Part shown: piece by piece, positions 1-5,558 of the stretch
Numbering within the stretch: the first letter of the stretch is position 1
How the letters are laid out: every line of letters begins with the position of its first letter
Source of the DNA: Nitrososphaeraceae archaeon
Lineage (GTDB): Archaea; Thermoproteota; Nitrososphaeria; Nitrososphaerales; Nitrososphaeraceae
NCBI GenBank assembly: GCA_030038695.1
Contig: JASHSN010000112.1
Coordinates: forward strand, 1 to 6,296
Direction of reading: 5' to 3'
DNA length: 6,296 nucleotides
The notes under the pieces: model-generated
The model's database searches: none
Told to the model about the DNA's origin: nothing
Seen by the model: only the letters and a program-made list of their open reading frames with translations
Program-made: the position numbers and the translations under genes

Positions 1-210
1 CAGGATACTAACGAAATCAGGAATCGGATAGTCAGAGAAACTGGTATGGTTCCAGTTTTCTATGACGAAGGAACACATATCGTAGTAGCGCACAGAGTCA
101 ATTTTGACATGCTAAAGATGATAAATGATCTTGAATTTGTAGATAGAATTAGAGGCACTTACGCAGGTGTCCAGGCATCAATAGGGCCAGTTTATGAGAA
201 AGACGACTAA
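1..210 (+). CDS. C-terminal part of an unassigned small conserved protein
   Basis: The first frame is open from base 1 and ends with TAA at 208-210, giving the last 69 residues of a protein whose start lies outside the window. The sequence is soluble, mixed alpha/beta in character and rich in charged residues, beginning QDTNEIRNRIVRETG and ending GPVYEKDD. It contains a hydrophobic strand (THIVVAHRV) followed by a helix-like stretch (FDMLKMINDLEFVDRI). There is no signal peptide, membrane helix or metal-binding cluster in the visible part. Codon use and amino-acid composition look like a real gene, and there are no internal stops. I do not recognise the family; I have an impression that similar short proteins occur in thaumarchaea but cannot support a function. 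It is followed by about 370 bases without an intact gene, so nothing here suggests an operon downstream. Confidence 0.8.
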   Translation, partial: QDTNEIRNRIVRETGMVPVFYDEGTHIVVAHRVNFDMLKMINDLEFVDRIRGTYAGVQASIGPVYEKDD

Positions 211-213
211 AAT

Positions 214-265
214 CCTGTTAGACGATATTGTAACATGCGAAGGGACCACACACAATCGTTACAGG
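214..265. other. Imperfect hairpin just after the 1-210 stop codon, possible terminator
   Basis: Four bases after the TAA of the first gene, CCTGT (214-218) pairs with ACAGG (261-265) and ACGAT (222-226) pairs with ATCGT (255-259), with a small internal loop between them and a loop of about 28 bases. A run of five T follows at 277-281. This could help end transcription of the first gene, but the loop is long and the stem is interrupted, so it may be chance. Confidence 0.25.
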
Positions 266-297
266 TAATCATCATATTTTTCATTTCCCACAGGGGA

Positions 298-387
298 TCA
301 GATTTGTGCCTGACCTACATTTACAAACAGTTCAATACCCGTGACATAACTGCTGTCATCGGATGGTAGTCCTTTGGTAATTGAATC
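298..387 (-). pseudogene. 3' relic of a short-chain dehydrogenase/reductase (SDR)
   Basis: Read on the minus strand, the frame ending in TGA at 300-298 encodes SDDSSYVTGIELFVNVG followed by QAQI. This closely fits the last strand and C-terminal tail of classical SDR oxidoreductases (SDxSSYxTGxxLxVDGG). The usual Asp of the DGG motif is replaced, so the tail reads VNVGQ. Upstream of about 369 the similarity stops: the next codons (DSITKGLP) do not match the expected helix before this motif, and no start or Rossmann fold is found. It is therefore the last ~22 codons of a ~250-residue enzyme. A second SDR piece on the same strand (3507-3944) has the core but lacks the C-terminus, so the two could be parts of one scattered gene or of two different ones. 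Confidence 0.65.
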
Positions 388-579
388 AGCTTGCGTCATA
401 TAATACGGTATAGGATTTTTTAGGTAATATCAGTAGTGATATACACCTTAATGTTATCCAGCTGCGACAGATGAGTGAAAGAGGACTGGTAACAATTCTG
501 TATCCAACTCGATAGGGTTAATTATGGAAGCATTAGCAATCCTCGCATATTTCTAGTTGAATACATGCGTAGTATATAA
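388..579. other. Gene-free spacer with no recognisable content
   Basis: No frame gives a convincing product here and stops are dense in all six. A short plus-strand run at about 525-553 (ATGGAAGCATTAGCA onward, reading MEALAILAYF then stop) is hydrophobic and might be an eroded membrane segment of the FUN14 relic that follows, but the reading frame does not connect and I would not rely on it. No promoter, tRNA or repeat was found. Confidence 0.5.
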
Positions 580-777
580 GCAAATTCTCCTAGATTAGAT
601 TCAGCAGTGAGTACGGTTAATTGGGATAAGCTTGGAAACGACACTTCCACACAGATTCAACATTGTGCCACTAATGCTGACATAACTAACTTACATGAAT
701 TATTTCGCACGCTTGGAATTCCTGTTAGCGGCGGCCTGGGTTTGGGACTTTTGGCCGGGTTTGTAAGGACGAGGTAA
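580..777 (+). pseudogene. C-terminal relic of a FUN14-family membrane protein
   Basis: After a stop at 577-579 a plus-strand frame runs for 65 codons to TAA at 775-777. It contains TVNWDKL near its start and finishes with GIPVSGGLGLGLLAGFVRTR. In archaeal FUN14-like proteins a VNWDKL-type segment follows the second membrane helix, and a glycine-rich C-terminal helix (GxGxGLLAGF) ends the protein, so both landmarks occur in the right order and spacing. The family usually has roughly 100 or more residues with two earlier membrane helices; those are missing here, and the frame is closed upstream. The only start inside is GTG at 607, which would give a 56-residue fragment unlikely to work. Family assignment is from recalled motifs, not a search. 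Neighbouring relics point to decay rather than a short functional gene. Confidence 0.6.
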
Positions 778-808
778 TGATCGCTGTCAGATATACTGTC
801 ATGACAAA

Positions 809-820
809 TGTATATAGAAA
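809..820 (+). promoter_or_regulatory. Possible TATA box of the truncated AAA+ gene
   Basis: TGTATATAGAAA lies about 50 bases before the ATG at 868. An archaeal start of transcription about 25 bases downstream would leave a leader of roughly 25-30 bases, which is acceptable. The match is by eye only, in an AT-rich spacer. Confidence 0.3.
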
Positions 821-867
821 TCTGAGGAATGATAGAAAAGGAAAAACAGCATGAGATGATATGAAAC

Positions 868-1173
868 ATGCTACTTGATTTATTTCGTAAGGAAGTTGGA
901 TTCGAAAACATACAGGGTTATGATGATATAAAAGACATAGTAAAACGCGCGCTAGATACCGAAGACAATTACAACCTGCTATTCATTGGGCCTCCAGCTA
1001 GTGCAAAGACACTTTTTCTGTTAGGAATAATCGAATACAAGAATGGAGAAAAGCTTTCCATCTCCACGACTTGTATAAATGATTTTATGTCAGAATATTC
1101 GTGTCAATTTGAGCGTTTAGCGACTCTTGTTTATCGTGGTCCGTGTTACCACTATAGGTTCAGGAACAATTAA
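868..1173 (+). pseudogene. N-terminal fragment of an AAA+ ATPase, truncated after the P-loop
   Basis: The ATG at 868 opens a 101-codon frame, but only about the first 60 residues look native. They comprise a short helix (MLLDLFRKEVGFENIQGY), a helix DDIKDIVKRALD, the strand NLLFIG, and a Walker A loop GPPASAKT at residues 41-48 followed by LFLLGI. This fits a family of ~200-300-residue archaeal AAA+ proteins, sometimes annotated as RuvB- or MCM-like ATPases, whose P-loop has Ala rather than Gly before the Lys. From about residue 60 (base ~1050) the sequence changes to Cys- and Tyr-rich residues with no Walker B (hhhhDE), sensor or arginine finger. That tail overlaps or abuts the decayed minus-strand paralogue, so it is antisense junk read by chance. 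The fragment could bind but not usefully hydrolyse nucleotide, so I call it a pseudogene. Confidence 0.7.
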
Positions 1174-1380
1174 GAACGTAGTTATCATAGACAACGAGTG
1201 CAGTATACAAAACTCAGAGCATCATACGAAACTTCAATTAGTATCCATTAGCAAAGGAAGAATAGAAAGTCAAAGTTATCATTGGGCGTTGTTGTAGCGA
1301 ATGTTCCATTTCGCTGCATGACAGAGAGTGTCTTAGCAAATATGTTCTGTTCTGATGCATCAAAACAAAATATAAAAAGA
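1140..1380 (-). pseudogene. Decayed second copy of the neighbouring 485-residue exported protein
   Basis: On the minus strand, 1361 down to about 1249 reads DASEQNIFAKTLSVMQ and continues with N, G, a Thr-rich stretch and NFDF. The intact gene has DASEQNMFAKMLSF at residues 241-254, followed by a gapped match through NGILPN to GKFDF. At the DNA level 20 bases are identical (1342-1361 and 2110-2129). After a stop, 1240-1203 reads IEVSYDALSFVY, matching IEVPYGVTTNVY (334-345 of the intact protein) with the same spacing, so about 60 codons between the two blocks have been lost. A frameshift then gives TALVVYDNYVLNCS, which aligns loosely with IAVRNSGDIAIHDCG. The first block is convincing, the second moderate, the third weak. 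It lies directly downstream of the intact gene on the same strand, as expected of an old tandem duplicate. Confidence 0.75.
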
Positions 1381-1391
1381 TAATATTTCCT

Positions 1392-2849
1392 TTAATGAGG
1401 CGGAACAACACGAACGAATACCTGGCTGTTTTGAACTTTAAAGCCAGGAAACACCTGTGCTGCATTTCCTCCAAGAGGGTCACGCCACGATAAGCTACAA
1501 TTTATCAGGTCGACTGTTCCTGTCACATATTTAGTCGGAAATACACTCACTGTCATGATATTTGAAAGACTATGTGCGGGCAGTATCCCAGCACCACCTT
1601 GGGTGGTAGGAAAGGGAGAACAATATATTTCACCAGCAGCGGATGCACCCACTATTCCCATTGGTACGAGTGTAGAAAAAAGAGTTTGTGGGATATTTGG
1701 ACTAGTTATTGCAGAAGGAGTCAAACCATTGATACCAAGTGCAGATTCGAGTCTTGGTGAAACTGTGAGGCCGCAATCATGTATGGCAATATCACCACTA
1801 TTTCTAACTGCAATGTAAACGTTAGTGGTGACACCGTAAGGTACTTCGATAATGTTTGTAGAAATATTGCTCTCGTTTGCAATATTACCTACTCCTACCT
1901 TTGGTCCTGGTTTCAAAGTTACGACATCCATTGTTTCTTCACCAGTTATATTGAAAATAACAGGTATCACTTGATTTACGAAATCATATGGTATCAATCT
2001 ACCCAATCGATTAAAATAATCCTTGCTAAAGTCAAACTTTCCGTTCGATATTGTGGAGTTAGGTAATATCCCATTTCCAGTATGCATGAAAGAAAGCATC
2101 TTAGCGAACATGTTCTGTTCTGATGCATCTAAAGTATCCAATATAGATCTTTGATCGCTTCTAAGGAAATGTAATGCTGGTTGACCAAGATATGGAATGT
2201 CAACCTTTGCGGTCGGCAATACGTTCACCGAAAAATAAAGAACAATTCCCTGACCTGGGTAAATGTGTCCTCTGTAACTAGACAGTGCAATGTCGAAATT
2301 AGTTCTGTCATCTGTTAGTGGAAGTTGGGCCTTAAATCCTGCCGGTAATTTTAATCCAGCAGTTATTCCAGCTAAATCCACAACACCTTCGTACTGTAAC
2401 ACCACAGCTAGAGTTGAAGGTCCTTCGTTTGTATCAACTTCTACCTTCTGATTTGGTGGTAGAGGGACTGCTGATAGAAATGTTTTATCTGCGGAAGTCC
2501 CTACATCAACACCCAGAGGCGTAGTCGGAGTAGTCCAATAATATGTTATAAACCTGAATCTATCTGGTCCTACAACTTTGTTGGATACAAAAGAATGATA
2601 TAAGTAAAGAATTTCTGAGTTTGTAAATTGTGACGATCTATTTACAGCATTATGATCTCGTGTGTTACCATGATCGGCAGTGGTAGGCGGATCATATGTA
2701 ATAGTAGTTGGTTGTGCTAGCACAATAGAATGCCCTATTTCTGAGATATTTCCCAATGCGCCTGCAGCTACAAGGACAAACAATAGTGGAAAATATCTAA
2801 ATTTGGCAGAATTAACTTTTTTTCCACTCTTCAAACTTGTAATACTCAT
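1392..2849 (-). CDS. Exported 485-residue protein with beta-sandwich (COG1361/CARDB-like) domains
   Basis: Complete gene from ATG at 2849. The N-terminus has a basic stretch (K7, K10, K11, K16, R18), a hydrophobic core about 19-33 (YFPLLFVLVAAGALG) and a possible cleavage site after VLA at 43-45, so it should be exported by Sec or anchored by the uncleaved helix. There is no lipobox Cys and no C-terminal membrane segment. Two beta-rich parts follow. Around 139-212 lies LAVVLQYEG...GLKLPAGF...YPGQGIVLYFSVNVL, resembling the adhesin/S-layer-like repeats of COG1361. Around 288-480 a second module contains VYIAVRNSGDIAIHDCGL, typical of CARDB/NEW3-like folds, with the only three cysteines (359, 410, 451). 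Several N-x-S/T sites are present (for example NRS, NST, NIT, NES, NIS, NCS). The likely role is at the cell surface; no catalytic motif is visible and the domain assignments are fold-level guesses. A decayed paralogue lies directly downstream. Confidence 0.85.
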   Translation of the reverse strand: MSITSLKSGKKVNSAKFRYFPLLFVLVAAGALGNISEIGHSIVLAQPTTITYDPPTTADHGNTRDHNAVNRSSQFTNSEILYLYHSFVSNKVVGPDRFRFITYYWTTPTTPLGVDVGTSADKTFLSAVPLPPNQKVEVDTNEGPSTLAVVLQYEGVVDLAGITAGLKLPAGFKAQLPLTDDRTNFDIALSSYRGHIYPGQGIVLYFSVNVLPTAKVDIPYLGQPALHFLRSDQRSILDTLDASEQNMFAKMLSFMHTGNGILPNSTISNGKFDFSKDYFNRLGRLIPYDFVNQVIPVIFNITGEETMDVVTLKPGPKVGVGNIANESNISTNIIEVPYGVTTNVYIAVRNSGDIAIHDCGLTVSPRLESALGINGLTPSAITSPNIPQTLFSTLVPMGIVGASAAGEIYCSPFPTTQGGAGILPAHSLSNIMTVSVFPTKYVTGTVDLINCSLSWRDPLGGNAAQVFPGFKVQNSQVFVRVVPPH

Positions 2850-2860
2850 AAAATTTATTG

Positions 2861-2874
2861 TTTATATATATATA
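2861..2874 (-). promoter_or_regulatory. TATA-rich promoter of the exported protein gene
   Basis: An unbroken TTTATATATATATA tract (plus-strand orientation) lies 12-25 bases upstream of the ATG at 2849. Its distal half is centred about 24 bases from the ATG, which would place transcription start at or next to the start codon, so the mRNA is probably leaderless or nearly so; no Shine-Dalgarno sequence is seen. The inverted repeat GAATTT/AAATTC (2885-2900) lies just upstream and might be part of the control region. Confidence 0.55.
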
Positions 2875-2963
2875 GTCAATATATGAATTTAAAAAAATTC
2901 TTAGGTACAAGGATGTTTTCTTACTCATAATTGACATTAATTTATCGTCAATAATTTGAAGAT

Positions 2964-3248
2964 ATGATATTCGATAGGTCCAATTTACATAAAACAATTG
3001 GATGGCACCTGGTGATATACCTACATAGAAGCCTTGAGGAATTCTCTAGTCCATACCATATCTATGTCAGTCGTTCCTACAGTAAAGAGAAGTACATGTG
3101 TCCAGAAGAGCATATGGTCACATACAATACCGAACGAAAGATGGATAGAACTAGAACCACTTCTCTAAGGATTGACAAAATATACTGTTCAGGATACACT
3201 GTTGGATACGACGCCGAATGGGGAATGCTTCAACAAGCACAGCCATAG
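2964..3248 (+). CDS. Uncertain 94-residue ORF ending in a GYxxGYxxxW motif
   Basis: The frame opens with ATG at 2964 and ends with TAG at 3246-3248. I do not recognise the first two thirds, which are rich in Tyr, Arg, Ser and His, with no signal peptide or membrane helix. The end (IYCSGYTVGYDAEWGMLQQ) resembles the repeated GYxxGYxxG/W pattern seen in small archaeal surface or secreted proteins, but those normally carry an N-terminal signal sequence that is absent here. The 3' half could therefore be a relic of such a gene joined to unrelated upstream sequence, as elsewhere in this window. Shorter starts are available at the internal ATG codons (for example before CPEEHM). No clear promoter or ribosome binding site was found. 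Expression is doubtful. Confidence 0.3.
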   Translation: MIFDRSNLHKTIGWHLVIYLHRSLEEFSSPYHIYVSRSYSKEKYMCPEEHMVTYNTERKMDRTRTTSLRIDKIYCSGYTVGYDAEWGMLQQAQP

Positions 3249-3328
3249 TGCTGTACAGTTATAAGGTGTAGTTAATTAGGTTGTATATTTCAACGATCCA
3301 TAAATGGGAAAAAGCACAAGAAACAGAT

Positions 3329-3337
3329 AAGTATATA
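3329..3337 (+). promoter_or_regulatory. Possible TATA box upstream of the truncated membrane ORF
   Basis: AAGTATATA at 3329-3337 lies about 75 bases before the ATG at 3411, and about 8 bases before an alternative ATG at 3343. The latter opens a 23-codon frame (MGKTSMYGNAIPWNV onward) whose TGA overlaps the 3411 ATG in an ATGA arrangement. The match is weak and by eye. Confidence 0.2.
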
Positions 3338-3410
3338 GCTTTATGGGCAAAACTAGTATGTATGGTAATGCTATTCCTTGGAATGTAACAAATACATGGA
3401 GATTTGCTAA

Positions 3411-3599
3411 ATGAACAAAAAACAGGCTGAACGAATAGCAACAATAGCCTTAGTAGCATTTTTAGTCGGCTTGTTTTGCTATCAAGTCGCATACGGTCTA
3501 TCACTAACACGGGCGAGCGAGCGAGCGTATTGCGGCCTTGGTTGCGAGATAAACGCTGTATCCTTCGACTCCCTTGTACGCAGCGGCAGCAGCATTTAA
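3411..3599 (+). pseudogene. N-terminal fragment of a small membrane protein fused to antisense SDR sequence
   Basis: The first ~35 codons from ATG 3411 look like a genuine protein start: basic MNKKQAERIA, then a hydrophobic helix TIALVAFLVGLFCYQVAYGL (residues 11-30) suggesting a signal anchor or first membrane span. From about base 3510, at a GCGA-repeat stretch, the frame enters the complement of an SDR gene, so the remaining ~27 codons ([15 protein letters not shown] onward) are antisense readthrough rather than native sequence. The parent gene is thus cut to its N-terminus, and the parent family is not recognisable from 35 residues. A 23-codon frame upstream (3343-3414) overlaps its start by ATGA, which could be a leader peptide or coincidence. 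A translated chimeric 62-residue membrane peptide cannot be excluded. Confidence 0.5.
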
Positions 3600-3944
3600 A
3601 ATGATCGAACCTATGTCGTGAAATAGCGAAAGCGCTTTTTGAACGGTGAAGAGAAGTCCTTTGACGTTGATGTCAAATGTTTTATCAAAATGTTCTTCGC
3701 TAATTGATCCTAAAGGTCCGAATTCACCAATGCCGGCGTTAGCAAAGAGGACATCGATTCGGTCTTTCTGCTGCTTGACCGTATCATACAATCGATCAAG
3801 ATCCCCCAGATTTGAGACGTCACCTTGAACACCAGTAACGTTTTCGCCGATCTCTCTTACTGCTGCATCAAGTTCATTCTGGCGTCTACCTGTGATAAAA
3901 ACATACGCACCCTCTTGAACGAATCGATGCGCAGTGGCTAGGCC
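3504..3944 (-). pseudogene. Core fragment of a short-chain dehydrogenase/reductase, both ends missing
   Basis: The minus-strand frame is open for 146 codons from GGC at 3944 to a TAG at 3506-3504. It begins at GLATAHRFV, in the middle of the NAD(P)-binding TGxxxGxG loop, so the first ~17 residues including TGG are gone; the codon just before is a stop. It continues with VFITGRR, a VQGDVSNL segment, DVLFANAG (the NAG motif), a DINVKG segment and the active-site region [10 protein letters not shown], where Tyr and Lys of YxxxK are present. The catalytic Ser, expected 13 residues before that Tyr, falls in a run of five alanines and is absent. Similarity ends at RSLAR, and the substrate-binding half and C-terminus are missing. 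No start codon fits. It was an NAD(P)-dependent oxidoreductase of unknown substrate and is now inactive. Confidence 0.85.
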
Positions 3945-4431
3945 TTATTTAAAATCAGTAGTAGAGTCGTCGTGGATGTGACGACATGAAAATCTTCTGG
4001 TGGCAAGAACCAAACAGAAAAAGTCACTATGGACAGGTTAGGCAACTTAATTAATGCTCTTTCATTGATACTTACTTACTTCGATACTTCTAGAAATTGC
4101 TGTTCGGTATATGTCGTCATGCTAACGCGTATGCACGCATACATTAAGACTCGTTAATATAGTCTCCACTAGTACATGCAAAGATTTGAAGACTACAGAC
4201 ATTGAAAAATTTAAGAAAAGAAGCGATAAATCCGTGAGTCATTGCAATTTTTTTGGCGAAAAATGTACTATGATGCATATGGTTAAAACTAGCTCCTTTT
4301 GTTGTTGTTGTCTCATTTTTGACGAATCAATTAAGATATCCGACACTATTAACAATTCATATCTGATTTATGCAGCTAGGCTTGCGCCAACGATAAATCA
4401 ATGAAATGCGTGATTTCATGTATGATTTCCC
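3945..4431. other. Spacer with several short dyads and no supported gene
   Basis: Nothing in this ~490-base stretch reads as a recognisable protein. A 22-codon frame starting ATG 3986 (MKIFWWQEPNRKSHYG onward) has a gene-like start but ends at 4054, and may be another truncated N-terminus. A 72-codon TTG-start frame (4186-4404) owes its CCCC run to a TGT microsatellite and looks accidental. Three short inverted repeats stand out: GTCGTC/GACGAC (3966-3985), GTATGC/GCATAC (4129-4142) and ATGAAAT/ATTTCAT (4401-4419). TATA-like strings occur near 4106 and 4155 but are far from the next gene. Confidence 0.5.
4401..4419. promoter_or_regulatory. Perfect 7-bp inverted repeat just upstream of the luciferase-like gene
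   Basis: ATGAAAT (4401-4407) and ATTTCAT (4413-4419) form a perfect dyad with a 5-base spacer, ending 12 bases before the ATG at 4432. The size and position suit an operator for a dimeric regulator or a hairpin close to the translation start. No clear TATA box of the right spacing is visible, so its role is a guess. Confidence 0.35.
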
Positions 4432-5354
4432 ATGAAAAGAAACCAAGGCACACCCAAAAATATTGGTAAGACTGGTATACTCTTGCCACAGTTTGGATCA
4501 CAGGCCACAAAAGAAAATATTTTTCGGCTGGCAATGATGGCTGAGCAAGAACAAATCGATTCTCTTTGGGTTGGTGAGAGGTTACTCTGGCCTATAAACG
4601 CACAAACGCCATATCCAGGCTCTCCTGATGGGAGTCTACCAACATATATGCAAAATGTGTTTGATCCTCTGGAGACACTTACTTTTGTTGCTGCAAAAAC
4701 AAACAAGATCACATTAGGGACTTATTTCATAACCCCGTAATTTTAGGAAGACAATTTGCAACTCTGGATGTTTTATCACAGGGAAGATGTATTTGTGGCC
4801 TTGGCATTGGTTGGTCAAAAGACGAGTACATGGTCTCTAGTGTTCCGTTTGAGAATAGAGGGGCAAGAGCAGATGAGTTTATCCAAGTATTAACACGGAT
4901 CTGGACTGATGACATAGTTGAATTCAAAGGAAGATATTATAATATACCTGCTTCGAAAATAGGCCCAAAACCAATTCAAACACCGCGTATTCCAATCTAT
5001 CTAGGCGGGTTCAGTCATAAGACATTTTCGAGGATTGGCAAGTATGCAGATAGGTGGCTGCCCACTACAGCGGATTCTCTAGATTATATTGCAAACGGCA
5101 TTAAGACTTTCAAAGAGAAAGAAAACAAGCAAAACGGACATCTAGAAGTTATTACACTAATATATCCTGAATTAAGTGAATCGAATAAAGATGATGTCCC
5201 AAGGACACCGTTCAGAGGTACAATTGATAATGTTGGTAGTGATTTCAGAAAAATAAAGGAAATGGGAGTTAATCATGTGATACTTGGTCTAATAGACCCA
5301 GATTTGGATTGGGTCATTGATACAGCCAAACAACTCTCGAAGTTCATTCGATAA
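4432..5354 (+). pseudogene. F420-type luciferase-like monooxygenase, frameshifted by an internal deletion
   Basis: The ATG at 4432 is the first start after an in-frame TGA at 4423. The first frame gives ~96 native residues: GKTGILLPQFG (first TIM-barrel strand), a helix, and SLWVGERLLWP, then a TFVAAKTNKITLGT strand, ending at TAA 4738-4740. The match resumes in another frame at 4722 with LFHNPVILGRQFATLDVLS and continues to TAA 5352-5354, including CGLGIGWSKDEY, NRGARADEFIQVL, PIYLGGFS and GKYADRWLP. These are hallmarks of the LLM class flavin/F420-dependent oxidoreductases. The family normally has about five residues between LGT and LFHNP; their absence plus the frame change fits loss of ~16 bases near 4720. 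The reconstructed length (~312 residues) is normal and the rest is well conserved, so the break looks recent, or is an assembly error. Substrate unknown. Confidence 0.85.
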
Positions 5355-5360
5355 CTCATT

Positions 5361-5382
5361 GTACTCTTAGATTAGGGAGTAC
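5361..5382. terminator. Small hairpin after the luciferase-like gene
   Basis: GTACTC (5361-5366) and GAGTAC (5377-5382) form a perfect 6-bp stem with a 10-base loop, six bases after the stop codon at 5354. No T-run follows at once, so termination is uncertain; it could equally be the outer hairpin of the putative mobile-element end that follows. Confidence 0.3.
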
Positions 5383-5391
5383 TCACCATAA

Positions 5392-5522
5392 ATTGTAGGA
5401 TCCATAAGGAACCTGGCATACCGCCTACAGAGGACTTCTCCTAGTATGTGTCCTGTAAGTTCGGTCCCATTGAATGGGGATGAGAGGATAGTGACGAAGT
5501 GAACATAAGGCGGACCGACTTT
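5392..5522 (+). mobile_element. Possible 3' end of an IS605-type tnpB with guide-RNA-like structure
   Basis: After a stop at 5389-5391 a 36-codon plus-strand frame ends at TGA 5500-5502 with MCPVSSVPLNGDERIVTK. Archaeal TnpB genes of IS605/IS607 type often end with a short PLNGDE...VTK-like tail, because the 3' end of the gene overlaps the guide (omega) RNA, whose DNA reads TTGAATGGGGATGAG...GTGACGAAG. I recall this pattern but could not check it. The same bases can fold: TACAGAGGAC (5426-5435) with GTCCTGTA (5450-5457), an inner CCCATT/AATGGG hairpin (5466-5478), and an outer TCGGTCC (5461-5467) with GGACCGA (5512-5518), which shares two bases with the inner hairpin, so the two would partly compete. 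No TnpB catalytic domain (RuvC-like DDE or zinc finger) is in the window, so this would be a remnant. A non-mobile structured RNA is the main alternative. Confidence 0.4.
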
Positions 5523-5558
5523 TCAAAGTTACATTAGAGTTACAGAGAAATTCTCAGC

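Noticed and set aside
657..911. Minus-strand 84-residue frame
   Set aside because: It lies antisense to the FUN14-like relic and the AAA+ start, has Ser/Ile-rich random composition and no motif.
1136..1297. Plus-strand 53-codon frame reading VTTIGSGTIKNVVIIDNE
   Set aside because: It looks protein-like at first, but it is the complement of the decayed exported-protein copy, whose minus-strand match is specific.
1238..1483. Minus-strand 81-residue frame
   Set aside because: It overlaps the 3' end of the exported-protein gene and the relic in a different frame; the relic's real frame (DASEQN) is another one.
1555..2066. Three plus-strand frames within 1555-2066
   Set aside because: All are shadows antisense to the 485-residue exported protein, which has a signal peptide, promoter and homologous copy supporting it.
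3259..3510. Minus-strand 83-residue hydrophobic frame
   Set aside because: It is antisense to the membrane-anchor start at 3411; the plus-strand reading has the better start and a basic N-terminus before its helix.
4186..4404. Plus-strand 72-residue TTG-start frame with CCCC
   Set aside because: The four Cys come from a TGT microsatellite, the start is weak and no domain is recognisable.
4416..4927. Minus-strand frames antisense to the LLM gene
   Set aside because: The plus-strand translation has clear LLM-family motifs in both halves, so these are shadows.
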